Origin: Thioclava nitratireducens
Lineage (GTDB): Bacteria; Pseudomonadota; Alphaproteobacteria; Rhodobacterales; Rhodobacteraceae
Direction of reading: 5' to 3'
NCBI RefSeq assembly: GCF_001940525.2
Contig: NZ_CP019437.1
Location: 3,087,501 to 3,151,500 of the forward strand
Length of the DNA: 64,000 nt
This document shows, piece after piece, positions 28,149 through 39,669 of the stretch. Position 1 is the stretch's first letter, and each line of letters starts with the position of its first letter. The position numbers and the translations under genes are program-made. Under the pieces are notes generated by a model. The model was not told where the DNA came from. It saw nothing but the letters and a program-made list of their open reading frames with translations, and did no database searches.

Positions 28149-28775
28149 TCAGGCTGGAATCGGCTTCAACGCCAATCCGCCCTCACGCTCGAGAAACGCG
28201 ACGACCTCGTCGATGCCCGCGCCTTGGCGCAGCCGCGCCATGACATAAGGCTTCGACCCGCGCGCGCTTTGCGTATCCGCCTCGAGCTGCGCCAGATCGA
28301 CGCCCACATGCGGCGCGAGGTCCACCTTGTTCACCACCAGAAGATCGGACTTGGTCAGCCCCGGTCCGCGTTTGCGCGGGATATCCTGCCCCGCCGCCGT
28401 GTCGATCACGTAGATCGTCAGATCGGCCAGTTCCGGCGAGAAGGTCGCGGCCAGATTGTCGCCGCCGCTCTCGATCAGCACCAGTTCCAGATCGGGGAGC
28501 TTCGCGGTCAGATCGGCGATGGCCGCGAGGTTGATCGACGCATCCTCGCGGATCGCCGTATGCGGGCAGCCGCCCGTCTCGACGCCGCGAATACGCTCGC
28601 CCGGCAGCACCTGCGCGCGCATCAGTGCCTCCGCATCCTCGCGCGTATAAATATCGTTCGTCACCACCGCCATCGACACGCGCGCGGCCAAGGCCCGCGC
28701 CAGTTGCTCGGTCAGCGTGGTCTTGCCCACGCCCACCGGTCCGCCAATTCCCACGCGCAAAGGTCCGTTGCCCAT
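28149..28775 (-). CDS. ureG: Urease accessory protein UreG (GTPase)
   Basis: A SIMIBI-class GTPase that powers nickel insertion into urease together with UreD, UreE and UreF; 208 residues. The P-loop [10 protein letters not shown] is at 11-20, the Ni-binding CPH motif is in [33 protein letters not shown] is the UreG signature, and NKVDLAPHV is the guanine specificity motif. It starts 9 bp after ureF with GAGGGG upstream. Confidence 0.97.
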   Translation of the reverse strand: MGNGPLRVGIGGPVGVGKTTLTEQLARALAARVSMAVVTNDIYTREDAEALMRAQVLPGERIRGVETGGCPHTAIREDASINLAAIADLTAKLPDLELVLIESGGDNLAATFSPELADLTIYVIDTAAGQDIPRKRGPGLTKSDLLVVNKVDLAPHVGVDLAQLEADTQSARGSKPYVMARLRQGAGIDEVVAFLEREGGLALKPIPA

Positions 28776-28784
28776 ATCTTCCCC

Positions 28785-29423
28785 TCAAGTCTTGAAGAGA
28801 CGCACATCGAGCGTCTCGTGTTTCATGGCCGAAACCTCGGCGCGAAAGGCGCTGAAGCTCAGGTCAGTCAGTTCCGCCTGCGCCGCGCGTGCCGCGATCT
28901 CGGCAATTTTTCCGTGCAGGTCGCTCAAGACCGTCTGCCCGGCGATTTGTCCCAAAGGGACAAGTCTGACTGCTGCGGAGACCAGGTTCGACGCGAAAGA
29001 ATGTTGGAAAAGTGAAATCACCTGCTCCGCGGGAAGGTCCAGATCGCGCGCCGCCTCGGCCACGGCGACCGGCAGCACTCGCGGCGGCAGTTTGACGCCC
29101 CGCAACCCCGCCTGCGCCAGCGTGAAGGCGGCGCCCTGCTCCGCCGTCTCGCGCAGCCGCTCGGCCGAGCCCGCCATCGCACGTCCCAGCGCATCCAGCT
29201 CGTCGAGATCGCCGCCGCGCAACCCGCAGGCCAGCAGCACCGCATCCGACCAGCCCGCGCCATGCTCCAGCACATCGCCCAGCCAAATCGCGAACGCCGC
29301 CGCATCCCCGATCTCGCACGCGGCCACTGCCTGCTCAAGCCCGTGAGAATAGGCGAACGCCCCGGTCGGAAAGGCCGGGGAGAGCCATTGCATCAGCGAC
29401 AGGGGCGCGGTCGGATCAGGCAT
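28785..29423 (-). CDS. ureF: Urease accessory protein UreF
   Basis: An all-helical scaffold that joins UreD and UreG in the urease activation complex, 212 residues. The family opening LMQWLSPAFPTGAFAYSHGLE is present. The ATG at 29423 overlaps the ureE stop by 8 bp; the longer frame to 29531 reads through the His-coding tail of ureE in another frame and is discarded. Confidence 0.95.
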   Translation of the reverse strand: MPDPTAPLSLMQWLSPAFPTGAFAYSHGLEQAVAACEIGDAAAFAIWLGDVLEHGAGWSDAVLLACGLRGGDLDELDALGRAMAGSAERLRETAEQGAAFTLAQAGLRGVKLPPRVLPVAVAEAARDLDLPAEQVISLFQHSFASNLVSAAVRLVPLGQIAGQTVLSDLHGKIAEIAARAAQAELTDLSFSAFRAEVSAMKHETLDVRLFKT

Positions 29424-29946
29424 GGTCGTGATGATGGTCGTGGCCGTGCGAATGGTCGTGGTCATGCGAATGGGAATGCCCATGGCCATGCGAATGCCCG
29501 TGTTCATGCCCCATCGTGCGCCCCATCCCATAGGCGCCCCCCTCGGGCTGGAAGGTCTCGACCGCGGACGCGACCTCGGCCCCCAACTGCTTCAACATCG
29601 CCTCCAGCACGTGATCGGCGCGGATCACCAGCCGGTCCGCCTCGATCTGGCACGGCGTGTGACGGTTGCCGATATGCCAGGCCAGCCGCGTCAGATCGCC
29701 CGTCACGACCAGCACCGGCTCCAGCGCCGGGCGCACCTCGATGAACCGCCCGTCTTCGAGCACGAAGGCCTCGCCGCCCGTGAGGTTCGTCACCTCCGGC
29801 AGGTCCACCAGGAACCCCGCGCCCGAGCCTGCGACCAGCCGCTTGCGGCGCAGGAAACGCCCCTCGTAATCCAGCGCCACATGGTCCACCGCCGCCTGCC
29901 ACGCACCCTTGGGCGCCACTTTTTCAGCCTTGGGATAATCGCTCAT
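29416..29946 (-). CDS. ureE: Urease nickel metallochaperone UreE with His-rich tail
   Basis: It delivers nickel to the urease activation complex. The 176 residues comprise the UreE N-terminal and metal-binding domains (WHIGNRHTPCQIE and ADHVLEAMLKQLGA) followed by a tail in which 16 of the last 30 residues (147-176) are His, mixed with Gly, Ser and Asp. Such tails bind several extra Ni(II) ions. The tail is encoded by an imprecise CATG/GTCATG-type DNA repeat between about 29420 and 29510. Confidence 0.95.
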   Translation of the reverse strand: MSDYPKAEKVAPKGAWQAAVDHVALDYEGRFLRRKRLVAGSGAGFLVDLPEVTNLTGGEAFVLEDGRFIEVRPALEPVLVVTGDLTRLAWHIGNRHTPCQIEADRLVIRADHVLEAMLKQLGAEVASAVETFQPEGGAYGMGRTMGHEHGHSHGHGHSHSHDHDHSHGHDHHHDHA

Positions 29947-30013
29947 TGTCTTGCACCCTTTAACGATTTCTCAAACCTCCCGCCGCAGCATGCTCGCAGC
30001 GAAGGAGATTTCG

Positions 30014-30364
30014 ATGTTCCATCATTGCTTCGACCCACGCGCCCCCGCGGACGAGCTGGCCCAGATCCGCGCCCAGATCGCGCGATTGCGACGCCGCGAG
30101 GCCGAACTGCGGGAAGCTTACCTCACCCGGTCCGACATGCCGTGCCTCGGCCGCTGGACGAAGGTCGAGATCGTCACCAGCCGCCGCAAAGTGTTCGAAC
30201 CGCGCCTCCTGCCCCCCGAAATCCGCAACGATACGGCCTTTCAGCGCGAGAAGGTCACCCGCAGGTTGCAAACGTCGCCGCACGAACCGGCGAGTTGCCT
30301 GCTCCCGGAACTCGTCGCGGAAGCGCCTGCCGACGCCGGGCTGCGCCTCGTATCCAGCCGCTGA
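30014..30364 (+). CDS. Small hypothetical protein antisense within the urease cluster
   Basis: A 116-residue protein of unknown function lying on the plus strand between ureC and ureE, which are on the minus strand. An excellent site, GAAGGAG, lies 7 bp before the ATG. The N-terminal half is a charged helix (DELAQIRAQIARLRRREAEL), followed by a basic segment with RRKVFEPRLLPPEIRND. The pattern matches short Rhodobacterales hypothetical proteins that I have seen but cannot name. The minus-strand frame here looks like a shadow. It ends 8 bp from the ureC stop. Confidence 0.68.
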   Translation: MFHHCFDPRAPADELAQIRAQIARLRRREAELREAYLTRSDMPCLGRWTKVEIVTSRRKVFEPRLLPPEIRNDTAFQREKVTRRLQTSPHEPASCLLPELVAEAPADAGLRLVSSR

Positions 30365-30372
30365 CCCCATCC

Positions 30373-32078
<1,706 letters not shown>

Positions 32079-32079
<1 letters not shown>

Positions 32080-32384
32080 CAGAGCGCCCCCATAACTTTC
32101 TGATTGAATCCATAGACTTCGCGCGACCCGCGATAGGGCACCAGCCGCACTTCGCGGCTCTGGCCCGGCTCGAACCGCACCGCCGTTCCGGCCGCGATGT
32201 CCAGCCGGTAACCGCGTGCGGCGTCCCGGTCGAACTCCAACCCCGGATTGGTTTCCGCGAAATGGTAATGCGAGCCGACCTGCACCGGGCGGTCGCCGGT
32301 ATTGGCGACCATCAGCGTGATCGCCTCGCAGCCCTCATTCAGCGTGATCTCGCCCAAAGCGGGCAGGATTTCTCCGGGGATCAT
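32079..32384 (-). CDS. ureB: Urease subunit beta
   Basis: A 101-residue structural subunit, the normal length for a separate beta chain, starting [18 protein letters not shown] and containing [18 protein letters not shown]. The ATG at 32384 has AAGGAG upstream; the 24 codons before it fall in the region of the small gene upstream and are not conserved. Confidence 0.97.
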
Positions 32385-32388
32385 CGGC

Positions 32389-32568
32389 TCACTCCTTGTT
32401 GCGGCGCAGCGCGCGCGCCAATTCCGGTCCGACATAGGCGACCACTGCGAGCGCAAGCAGCCCGATCAGCGGACCGTCGTGGAAAAACCATGTGCTTCCG
32501 GCGCCGTGGCCGGGATGGGCCAGTGCGGCGGTGGGGGCGAGGACGGCGAGTGCAGCTACAAATTTCAT
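32389..32568 (-). CDS. Small secreted or membrane protein between ureA and ureB (DUF6732-like)
   Basis: A 59-residue protein on the urease strand between ureA and ureB. A signal peptide ([17 protein letters not shown]) is followed by HPGHGAG, a single membrane segment ([19 protein letters not shown]) and a short basic tail. Similar short HPGH-containing proteins occur at this place in other Rhodobacterales and I recall them as DUF6732. HPGH could bind a metal such as nickel after export, but this is a guess. The ATG at 32568 is preferred; an ATG at 32589 is seven codons upstream. Confidence 0.78.
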   Translation of the reverse strand: MKFVAALAVLAPTAALAHPGHGAGSTWFFHDGPLIGLLALAVVAYVGPELARALRRNKE

Positions 32569-32627
32569 CGGACGGCCTTTCATTAGCAAAACTTATTTCG
32601 GATCGGTCTGTATAAGCTGAACTTATC

Positions 32628-32930
32628 TCAGCGGATCGGATGATGGACGGTGACGAGCTTCGTCCCGTCCGGGAAGGTCGCTTCGACCTGAATGGAATGG
32701 ATCATCTCGGGGATGCCCTCCATGCATTGATCGGCCGAGATCACCCCTGCCCCCGCCTCCATCAGATCGGCGACGGAGCGGCCCTCGCGGGCCCCCTCGA
32801 CGACGAAATCCGAAATGATTGCAATGGCTTCCGGGTGATTGAGCTTCACGCCGCGTTCCAGCCGGTTGCGCGCGACCATCGCGGCAACGCTGATCAGCAG
32901 CTTGTCCTTTTCCCTCGGTGTCAGGTTCAT
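32628..32930 (-). CDS. ureA: Urease subunit gamma
   Basis: The 100-residue small structural subunit, beginning [20 protein letters not shown] and containing [20 protein letters not shown], the gamma-subunit signature. It lies 9 bp after ureD. Conserved length and motifs leave no doubt. Confidence 0.97.
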   Translation of the reverse strand: MNLTPREKDKLLISVAAMVARNRLERGVKLNHPEAIAIISDFVVEGAREGRSVADLMEAGAGVISADQCMEGIPEMIHSIQVEATFPDGTKLVTVHHPIR

Positions 32931-32939
32931 CGTATTTCC

Positions 32940-33764
32940 TTAGATCTGCCACACGCGCGGCGCCGCTTGGTCGCGTCGCAACGCATTGAAAAGTCGTATA
33001 ATTTGTCGCCGCATCGGCCAGCCGTCCTGCGCGAGCAGACGAATGACGCATTTGCCGTCGAAGCCCGAAGCCGCTCCCTCGACGCCCGGCTCATCGAGCA
33101 CCGCGCGCAGGGGCTCCACCGCGTCTTCCGCGCCTTGCCGGCACAGAACGAGCGTCGCAAAAGCACGGGCCTCTCCCAGAACGGTGCTTCGGGGCCCCTT
33201 TGCCAAAATGTCGGAATTCAACAAGAAAGGCTCGAAAAACACTGGCTTTCCGGCGCGTTCGATCCGGCGCATGTCGAAAAACTGTAAGTCCCGCACCTGC
33301 TCGCCCATCGCGGCCCGGCCCAGCACCACTGCCTCGAGCATCAGGCAGGACGCATTGGAGGCCAGCGAGATCGTCGTGTCGCGGGCCAGCTTCGCGCGGT
33401 CGAAGAGGATCGTCTCCTGCGGCAGCCAATCCAGATGGCAGCCGGAGCCGACACTGTGCCGCACCTCAACCTGCGCAGGCCCATCGTCGGCGCGATAGGC
33501 ACGCTCGGCGGCTTGTGTCGTCGCGACGAGCATTGCGCCCGCGTCCAGTTCGGTTTGGTAGGACAGCGTATCGCCAGAGGTCAAACCACCGGAAGTATTC
33601 AGGAAAACCACCTCCGGCGAACCGGGAACGCGCGGCAGAATGGCCTTGGCAGACCCGCTTTGGTGCAATCCGGTCAGCCGCGCGCCGGAAAAGCCGGCCC
33701 GCGCCGCGCCGCGCGAACGCTGCATCCGGACGGCAGGTTTGGTCTGAAGCTTCGCGTCGAACAT
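32940..33764 (-). CDS. ureD: Urease accessory protein UreD
   Basis: A 274-residue beta-rich protein that binds apo-urease and channels nickel to it. FLNTSGGLTSGDTLSYQ, TTQAAERAYR and WLPQETILFDRAKL are UreD (UreH) motifs. The ATG at 33764 has GGAGGGACCG upstream, better than the longer start at 33797. It is the first gene of the urease operon; the promoter must lie in 33765-33902, where I find no convincing known motif. Confidence 0.94.
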   Translation of the reverse strand: MFDAKLQTKPAVRMQRSRGAARAGFSGARLTGLHQSGSAKAILPRVPGSPEVVFLNTSGGLTSGDTLSYQTELDAGAMLVATTQAAERAYRADDGPAQVEVRHSVGSGCHLDWLPQETILFDRAKLARDTTISLASNASCLMLEAVVLGRAAMGEQVRDLQFFDMRRIERAGKPVFFEPFLLNSDILAKGPRSTVLGEARAFATLVLCRQGAEDAVEPLRAVLDEPGVEGAASGFDGKCVIRLLAQDGWPMRRQIIRLFNALRRDQAAPRVWQI

Positions 33765-33902
33765 CGGTCCCTCCGCTTCGATCCAAGACCGCGGCAACGG
33801 GGCGGTCCATGCCCTGCACGCGCAGATCTTGCTTTGATCGAAGCGGAACGACGGCCGTGCTTATTTGGCGCGCAGTTCGCCCGTTTTTTCAGCAAACATG
33901 AA

Positions 33903-34364
33903 TCAGCCCAACGGGCCGGGGCGGCGTTCCTCGCTGAGGAGCACATTCGCCTCCACCTGACCGACCCCGGGCAAGGTCATGATACGACGCCGCAGGACCC
34001 GCTCAAAGTCAGGCAGATCACGGGCGGTGACGCGTAGCCGGTAATCAAAAAGCCCGAGGACGTGTTGCACGAGCTGCACCTCTGGGATCGCGGTGACCGC
34101 GCGCTCGAAATCCTCGAGGCTGACGCGGCCCTTCGCCGCGAGTTTCACGCCCAGAAACACCGTCACCCCGAAGCCAAGCGCCTCGGGATCGACGATCACG
34201 CGTCGGCCGGCGATGACTCCCGCCTCCTGCATGCGACGGATTCGCCGCCATGTCGCGGGCTGCGAGAGGCCAAGCTTGCGGCCCAGAGCGCCCGCACTTT
34301 GCGTGGAATCGCGACTCAGCGCGCGCAGCAACTGGCGGTCCAGATCGTCGAGATCGAGGCTCAT
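33903..34364 (-). CDS. Lrp/AsnC family transcriptional regulator
   Basis: A 153-residue protein with the N-terminal HTH (LDDLDRQLLRALSRDSTQSA and LGLSQPATWRRIRRMQEAGV) and a C-terminal RAM (amino-acid sensing) domain. Its ATG overlaps the stop of another Lrp-family gene by 4 bp, so the two are coupled and may form mixed oligomers. It is 138 bp from the ureD start and could also influence the urease operon. Confidence 0.9.
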   Translation of the reverse strand: MSLDLDDLDRQLLRALSRDSTQSAGALGRKLGLSQPATWRRIRRMQEAGVIAGRRVIVDPEALGFGVTVFLGVKLAAKGRVSLEDFERAVTAIPEVQLVQHVLGLFDYRLRVTARDLPDFERVLRRRIMTLPGVGQVEANVLLSEERRPGPLG

Positions 34365-34819
34365 ATCGGCAGCTCCGCGCTGGACTTGATCGTCGCGATG
34401 AGCATCAGCGCGTCGAGTTCGGAGATATGCGGCAGGGTCAGGATGCGATTGCGGTAAATCTCCTGATAATGCGCCATGTCGCGGGCGATCACCTGCAGGC
34501 GCATATCGGTGGAACCGAGGAAGCTCTGGATTTCAATGACTTCGGGAACCTCGCGCGCGGCGGCGATGAATTCGTCGAAGGCGCGCGGATTGGTTTTGTC
34601 CAAGGTGAAGCGCAGAGACACCTCGACCGCCCAGCCGAGAGCGTGCCAGTCGATCAGCGCCTCTTCGCCACGGATCACGCCCCCTTCGCGAAGCTTCTCG
34701 ATCCGACGCCAACAGGTCGCGGGCGTCACGCCGGCGCGTTCGGCCAGTTCGGCAGAAGGAAGCCCCGGCTCCGCCATCATCTGACGCAATATCCGGCGGT
34801 CCGTATCGTCAATCTGCAT
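34361..34819 (-). CDS. Lrp/AsnC family transcriptional regulator, divergent from ilvC
   Basis: A 152-residue Lrp-type regulator (HTH: QIDDTDRRILRQMMAEPGLP and VTPATCWRRIEKLREGG; RAM domain after about 70). It faces ilvC across a 125-bp AT-rich region with regularly spaced GCGAAT half-sites, which suggests it controls ilvC and itself. The ligand is unknown; a branched-chain amino acid is a reasonable guess from context. Confidence 0.9.
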   Translation of the reverse strand: MQIDDTDRRILRQMMAEPGLPSAELAERAGVTPATCWRRIEKLREGGVIRGEEALIDWHALGWAVEVSLRFTLDKTNPRAFDEFIAAAREVPEVIEIQSFLGSTDMRLQVIARDMAHYQEIYRNRILTLPHISELDALMLIATIKSSAELPI

Positions 34820-34821
34820 GA

Positions 34822-35967
<1,146 letters not shown>

Positions 35968-35990
35968 TCTGCACGGCTTCCACGAAGTCG

Positions 35991-36023
35991 AACCCCCGGC
36001 CTAAGTGCCGGGGGTTCTTTTTT
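35991..36023 (+). terminator. Rho-independent terminator of ilvC
   Basis: The perfect 10-bp stem AACCCCCGGC-ctaagt-GCCGGGGGTT is followed by CTTTTTT, 24 bp after the ilvC stop and just before the stop of the convergent AmiS/UreI gene. Confidence 0.93.
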
Positions 36024-36030
36024 GGTCGGG

Positions 36031-36636
36031 TTACACCCAGTAGCTCGCGCCATTGGCCATGTTCATCGTCACGCCCCAGGCGAGGTAGAAGAGCCACGCG
36101 CCGGTCAGGAGCTGGAACACGCCGCCGGTTTTCTCCGCCGCCTCGCTATTGGTCCAGCGGGCGCCCAGCTCGGCGAGATAGATCAGCATCAGGCCGATGA
36201 AGAGAATCGCGGCCGGGATGTCGCCATTGCCCCAGAACGAGATGGTGCCCATCGCGCTCAGCCCGAACAGCGGAATCGCCATCCACGCCTCCGGCCCGGG
36301 ATCGGAATGGGTGTAGCGTCGCAGGCCGATGACGAACCAGTGGATGCCGTAGAGCGAGAACGCGACGGCCGCCATGTAAAGCGGGGCCGCGTTGGAGAAG
36401 ACCGGGAACCAGGTCAGGCCGATCATCAGATAGATGCCGGTCAGAAGCTGCCCGAAGCCACCGAGGAAGATGCCCCAGAGGCCCAGGGTTCGTTCCTGCG
36501 CCAGCGGGTCACCCGACCAGCTCGGCCCGTTGGCGACGGCCGCGCCGCCCTGAACGAAATAGTTGATCGAGAGGGACAGGAAGCCGACTGCGAGCGGCCA
36601 GAAATCGGATGTGGGAAATAAGGACGATTGGTCCAT
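36031..36636 (-). CDS. AmiS/UreI family channel (urea or short-chain amide)
   Basis: A 201-residue membrane protein with six to seven hydrophobic helices. FWPLAVGFLSLSINYFVQGG at the start, GIFLGGFGQLLTGIYLMIGL, and FSLYGIHWFVIGLRR followed later by GTISFWGNGDIPAAILFIGL match the AmiS/UreI family, whose members form hexameric pores for urea or aliphatic amides. Nearness to urease and urtABCDE favours urea. The ATG at 36636 follows GGAGGCGCGTC. It is monocistronic and convergent with ilvC. Confidence 0.83.
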   Translation of the reverse strand: MDQSSLFPTSDFWPLAVGFLSLSINYFVQGGAAVANGPSWSGDPLAQERTLGLWGIFLGGFGQLLTGIYLMIGLTWFPVFSNAAPLYMAAVAFSLYGIHWFVIGLRRYTHSDPGPEAWMAIPLFGLSAMGTISFWGNGDIPAAILFIGLMLIYLAELGARWTNSEAAEKTGGVFQLLTGAWLFYLAWGVTMNMANGASYWV

Positions 36637-36795
36637 GACGCGCCTCCATAAATTTCGTCCCTCCACTGCCCCAAGGCGGCGGAAAGCCTTGAAGTTCAGT
36701 CACGTTTTGGTCACTTCAGGCGCGACCGCGGCAGCGCGCCGCCTTGCGGGGCCACGGCGTTCTTGTCACAGTTCCGCGAATTGAAAGGGAAGCAG

Positions 36796-37188
36796 ATGGC
36801 CGGACCCGACCACGACGAACTCGAAGCGATCTTCGAGGAGCGCGCAAAATTCTTCACCCCGAAATGGTTCGGCGATCTCTTCGCCGGACGGCTCGCGCCG
36901 GGAGATACGTTCTGGGCTGGCAATTACGGACCCGCGCTGGTGGTGGTGCCGCTGATCGTGATCCTGGCATTGTTCACCGCACTGATCTCGCCGGGCCATC
37001 TTGGCGGGTTCTTCGGAAGCTTCGCCGTGGCCGCCGGGATCTACCGGATCGCGGTGCTGGTCGGGCTCATCCGTTCGGTCTGGCGCGCGGAGGCGGGTCC
37101 GACATTCTGGCGGTGGGCAGGCGTGCTCTGGACCATGTTCGAAGCGGTTGCCCTGATCTGGCTGGGGCTGGACCTCTTCGGCCCGTAG
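36796..37188 (+). CDS. Small membrane protein, unknown function
   Basis: A 130-residue protein with a charged cytoplasmic start (MAGPDHDELEAIFEERAKFF) and about four hydrophobic segments (around 50-68, 72-95, 103-125). No family recognised. The ATG at 36796 has AAAGGGAAGCAG upstream; the TTG at 36763 gives 11 extra residues without support. It is divergent from the AmiS/UreI gene and convergent with glmM, with a composite repeat between. Confidence 0.75.
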   Translation: MAGPDHDELEAIFEERAKFFTPKWFGDLFAGRLAPGDTFWAGNYGPALVVVPLIVILALFTALISPGHLGGFFGSFAVAAGIYRIAVLVGLIRSVWRAEAGPTFWRWAGVLWTMFEAVALIWLGLDLFGP

Positions 37189-37220
37189 GCAAATAGGGGC
37201 ACGACGCCCCCTAATTCGTT

Positions 37221-37269
37221 CTTCCAATATATCCCCGCGCGGCAGTCGCAGGCCGGGGGTAGCACCCCC
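37221..37269 (-). repeat. Composite 3'-end repeat, copy 4 (shortened variant)
   Basis: On the minus strand the hairpin GGGGGT-gct-ACCCCC (37255-37269) abuts the glmM stop codon and is followed by CGGGGATATATTGGAAG ending at 37221. Compared with the 55.2-kb copy it lacks 8 bp between GATAT and ATTGGAAG. The far end lies 32 bp after the stop of the plus-strand membrane protein. Confidence 0.65.
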
Positions 37270-38613
37270 TTAGGCGGTTTCGGCCTCGACGGCGGCGACG
37301 ATGCTGTCGACCGTCGCTTCCAGAAGCGTTTCGTCCTCGCATTCCGCCATCACGCGGATCAGCGGTTCGGTCCCCGACTTCCGGATCAGCAACCGGCCCT
37401 GACCGTTCAGGCGGGTCTCCGCATCCAATATCGCTTTTGCAACATTATCGGCGCGCAAAGGCTCCTGCCCCGCCTGATACCTTACGTTTTTCAACATTTG
37501 CGGCACGGTCTCGAATTGCCGCACAAGGTCGGAGGCGCGCTGACCTGTCTCGACCATCGCGGCGAGGAATTGCAGCCCTGCCATCAGCCCGTCGCCTGTC
37601 GTGGCGTAGTCGGTCATCACGATATGGCCCGACTGCTCGCCGCCCAGGTTGAAGCCGCCCTCACGCATCCGCTCGACCACGTAGCGGTCGCCGACCTTGG
37701 TGCGCTCGAGCCGCAGCCCCTCGGCCTCTAGGAAGCGCTCCAGCCCGAGATTGGACATGACGGTCGCCACCAGCGCGCCGCCCGAAAGCTGCCCCGACTG
37801 CGCCCAGCGTTTCGCGAAGAGCGCCATGATCTGATCGCCATCCGCGACATGGCCGGTTTCGTCGATGATCATTACCCGGTCGGCATCGCCGTCGAGCGAG
37901 ATCCCGAGATCGGCGCCATGCGCCACCACGGCCTCGGCGCAGGTGCTGACATGGGTCGAGCCGCATCCGTCATTGATGTTGCGCCCGTCGGGCGAGACGC
38001 CCACGGGGATCACCTCGCAACCCAATTCCCAAAGCACGTCCGGCGCCGCACGATAGGCCGCCCCGTTGGCGCAATCGACGACCACTTTGAGGTCGGGTTT
38101 GCGCAGTTTCGGGAAGGTGGTCTTGGCATATTCGACATAGCGCCCAAGACCATCGTCGATCCGCTTGGCGCGACCGATATTCTGGGGGCGCGCGAGCCGG
38201 ATCTCGGTGTCGAGCATCGCCTCGATCTCGGTCTCGGCCTCGTCGCTGAGCTTGAACCCGTCGGGGCCGAAGAACTTGATCCCGTTATCCTTGGCCGGGT
38301 TGTGGCTGGCGGAGATCATGATCCCCATATCCGCGCGCATCGAGCGGGTCAGGTAGCCCACGGCGGGCGTCGGCACCGGGCCGAGCAGCAGCACGTTCAT
38401 CCCCGTCGAGGTCAGGCCCGCGGTCAGTGCGTTCTCGAACATGTAGCCCGAGAGCCGCGTGTCCTTGCCGATCACGACGCGGTGGCCGCGTGAGTCGTCC
38501 TGCCGGAAATAGCGGCCCGCCGCAGCGCCCAGTTTCAGCGCCATCTCTGCGGTCATGTGTCCGGAATTGGCCTCGCCGCGCACACCATCGGTACCGAAAA
38601 GCTTCCTGCTCAT
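37270..38613 (-). CDS. glmM: Phosphoglucosamine mutase
   Basis: It converts glucosamine-6-phosphate to glucosamine-1-phosphate for UDP-GlcNAc and hence peptidoglycan and LPS. The 447 residues contain the phosphoserine loop [16 protein letters not shown] (Ser103), the metal loop DGDADR and the phosphate-binding [12 protein letters not shown]. Its start overlaps the folP stop by 4 bp, so it is translated from the folB-folP-glmM transcript. Confidence 0.97.
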   Translation of the reverse strand: MSRKLFGTDGVRGEANSGHMTAEMALKLGAAAGRYFRQDDSRGHRVVIGKDTRLSGYMFENALTAGLTSTGMNVLLLGPVPTPAVGYLTRSMRADMGIMISASHNPAKDNGIKFFGPDGFKLSDEAETEIEAMLDTEIRLARPQNIGRAKRIDDGLGRYVEYAKTTFPKLRKPDLKVVVDCANGAAYRAAPDVLWELGCEVIPVGVSPDGRNINDGCGSTHVSTCAEAVVAHGADLGISLDGDADRVMIIDETGHVADGDQIMALFAKRWAQSGQLSGGALVATVMSNLGLERFLEAEGLRLERTKVGDRYVVERMREGGFNLGGEQSGHIVMTDYATTGDGLMAGLQFLAAMVETGQRASDLVRQFETVPQMLKNVRYQAGQEPLRADNVAKAILDAETRLNGQGRLLIRKSGTEPLIRVMAECEDETLLEATVDSIVAAVEAETA

Positions 38614-39638
38614 TCCTCGAATCCTCTCTTGATCGCGTCCCAGAGACGGATGCCTTGGGCGATCTCGGCCACATCGTGGACGCGGTGAATCTGGATGCCT
38701 TGATCGAGCCCGGCGAGTGTCACCGCCAGCGTACCGGGGGCGCGCTGATCGGCCTCTTCCGCGCCGCCCACGGCCCCGATGAAGCGTTTGCGCGATACGC
38801 CGAGCAGGACAGGGCAGCCCAGCCCGTGAAACAGGCTGAGTCCACGGATCAGGGCAAGGTTGTGCTGCGCGGTCTTGCCGAAGCCGATGCCGGGATCGGC
38901 GATGATCGCCTCGCGTGCGATGCCGTAATCCTCGGCCAGCGCGATGCGGTCCTCGAGATAGTCGTAGACGTCGAGCAGCACATCCGTGTAGCGCGGATCG
39001 TCCTGCATCGTCTCGGGCAGGCCCTGCGCGTGCATCAGGCAGATCGGCGCGCCGGAGGCCTGCGCGACCTCGACCATCGCCGGATCGAATTCCATCGCGG
39101 AGACGTCGTTAAGCATCGCGGCCCCGGCCTCCAGCGCCTGATCGGCAACCAACGATTTGCGGGTGTCGATGGATATCGGCGCGTCGAAATCTGCATCGCG
39201 CAGCGCGGCGATCACGGGTGCGGTGCGGGCGATCTCTTCGTCCTCCTCCACCTCGGTCGCGCCGGGACGTGTCGACTCGCCGCCGATATCGAGAATGTCC
39301 GCGCCCGACTTGCGCAAGTCGAAGGCGCGTTCGATCGCGGCGTCCTCGACGTCGAAGCGCCCGCCATCGGAGAAGCTGTCAGGCGTGACGTTCAGGATGC
39401 CCATGATCCGCGGCGCATCGAGCGTGATCCCGGCGACCGAGGTGCGCGGATTGCACAGCCGCTCCCTCACCTCTTCGGGCAGATGGGCCGCGGGAATAAT
39501 CTCGGGCTCGCCGTCGCGGCGCAGAAGCTCCACCTCGTCGAACCAGCACCACCCCCCCGCGAGGGTCAGTGCCGTGTCGGGACGGGCGGAGTCGGTTCGG
39601 GCGATCGGGCGATAGTAGAGCTTCTCCATGCGCTCCAT
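38610..39638 (-). CDS. folP: Dihydropteroate synthase
   Basis: It joins p-aminobenzoate to the pterin pyrophosphate and is the sulfonamide target. The protein has 342 residues: a 75-residue N-terminal extension of unknown role (starting [11 protein letters not shown] and containing [10 protein letters not shown]) and then the TIM-barrel core from [16 protein letters not shown], with GGESTRPGA and [11 protein letters not shown]. Such extensions are seen in other alphaproteobacteria. An alternative ATG lies three codons in. It follows folB by 31 bp. Confidence 0.95.
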   Translation of the reverse strand: MERMEKLYYRPIARTDSARPDTALTLAGGWCWFDEVELLRRDGEPEIIPAAHLPEEVRERLCNPRTSVAGITLDAPRIMGILNVTPDSFSDGGRFDVEDAAIERAFDLRKSGADILDIGGESTRPGATEVEEDEEIARTAPVIAALRDADFDAPISIDTRKSLVADQALEAGAAMLNDVSAMEFDPAMVEVAQASGAPICLMHAQGLPETMQDDPRYTDVLLDVYDYLEDRIALAEDYGIAREAIIADPGIGFGKTAQHNLALIRGLSLFHGLGCPVLLGVSRKRFIGAVGGAEEADQRAPGTLAVTLAGLDQGIQIHRVHDVAEIAQGIRLWDAIKRGFEE

Positions 39639-39669
39639 TCACCCGATTGCGCGCGAGAGTTCAAGACGT

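Noticed and set aside
29420..29510. Short tandem repeat, considered as a CRISPR or VNTR locus
   Set aside because: The repeat is the coding sequence of the His-rich UreE tail, in frame and without spacers.
33765..33902. Possible sigma-54/NtrC promoter for the urease operon
   Set aside because: A TGGACCG...TTGC sequence is present on the minus strand but the GG-GC spacing is 11 instead of 10, and no second supporting element was found.
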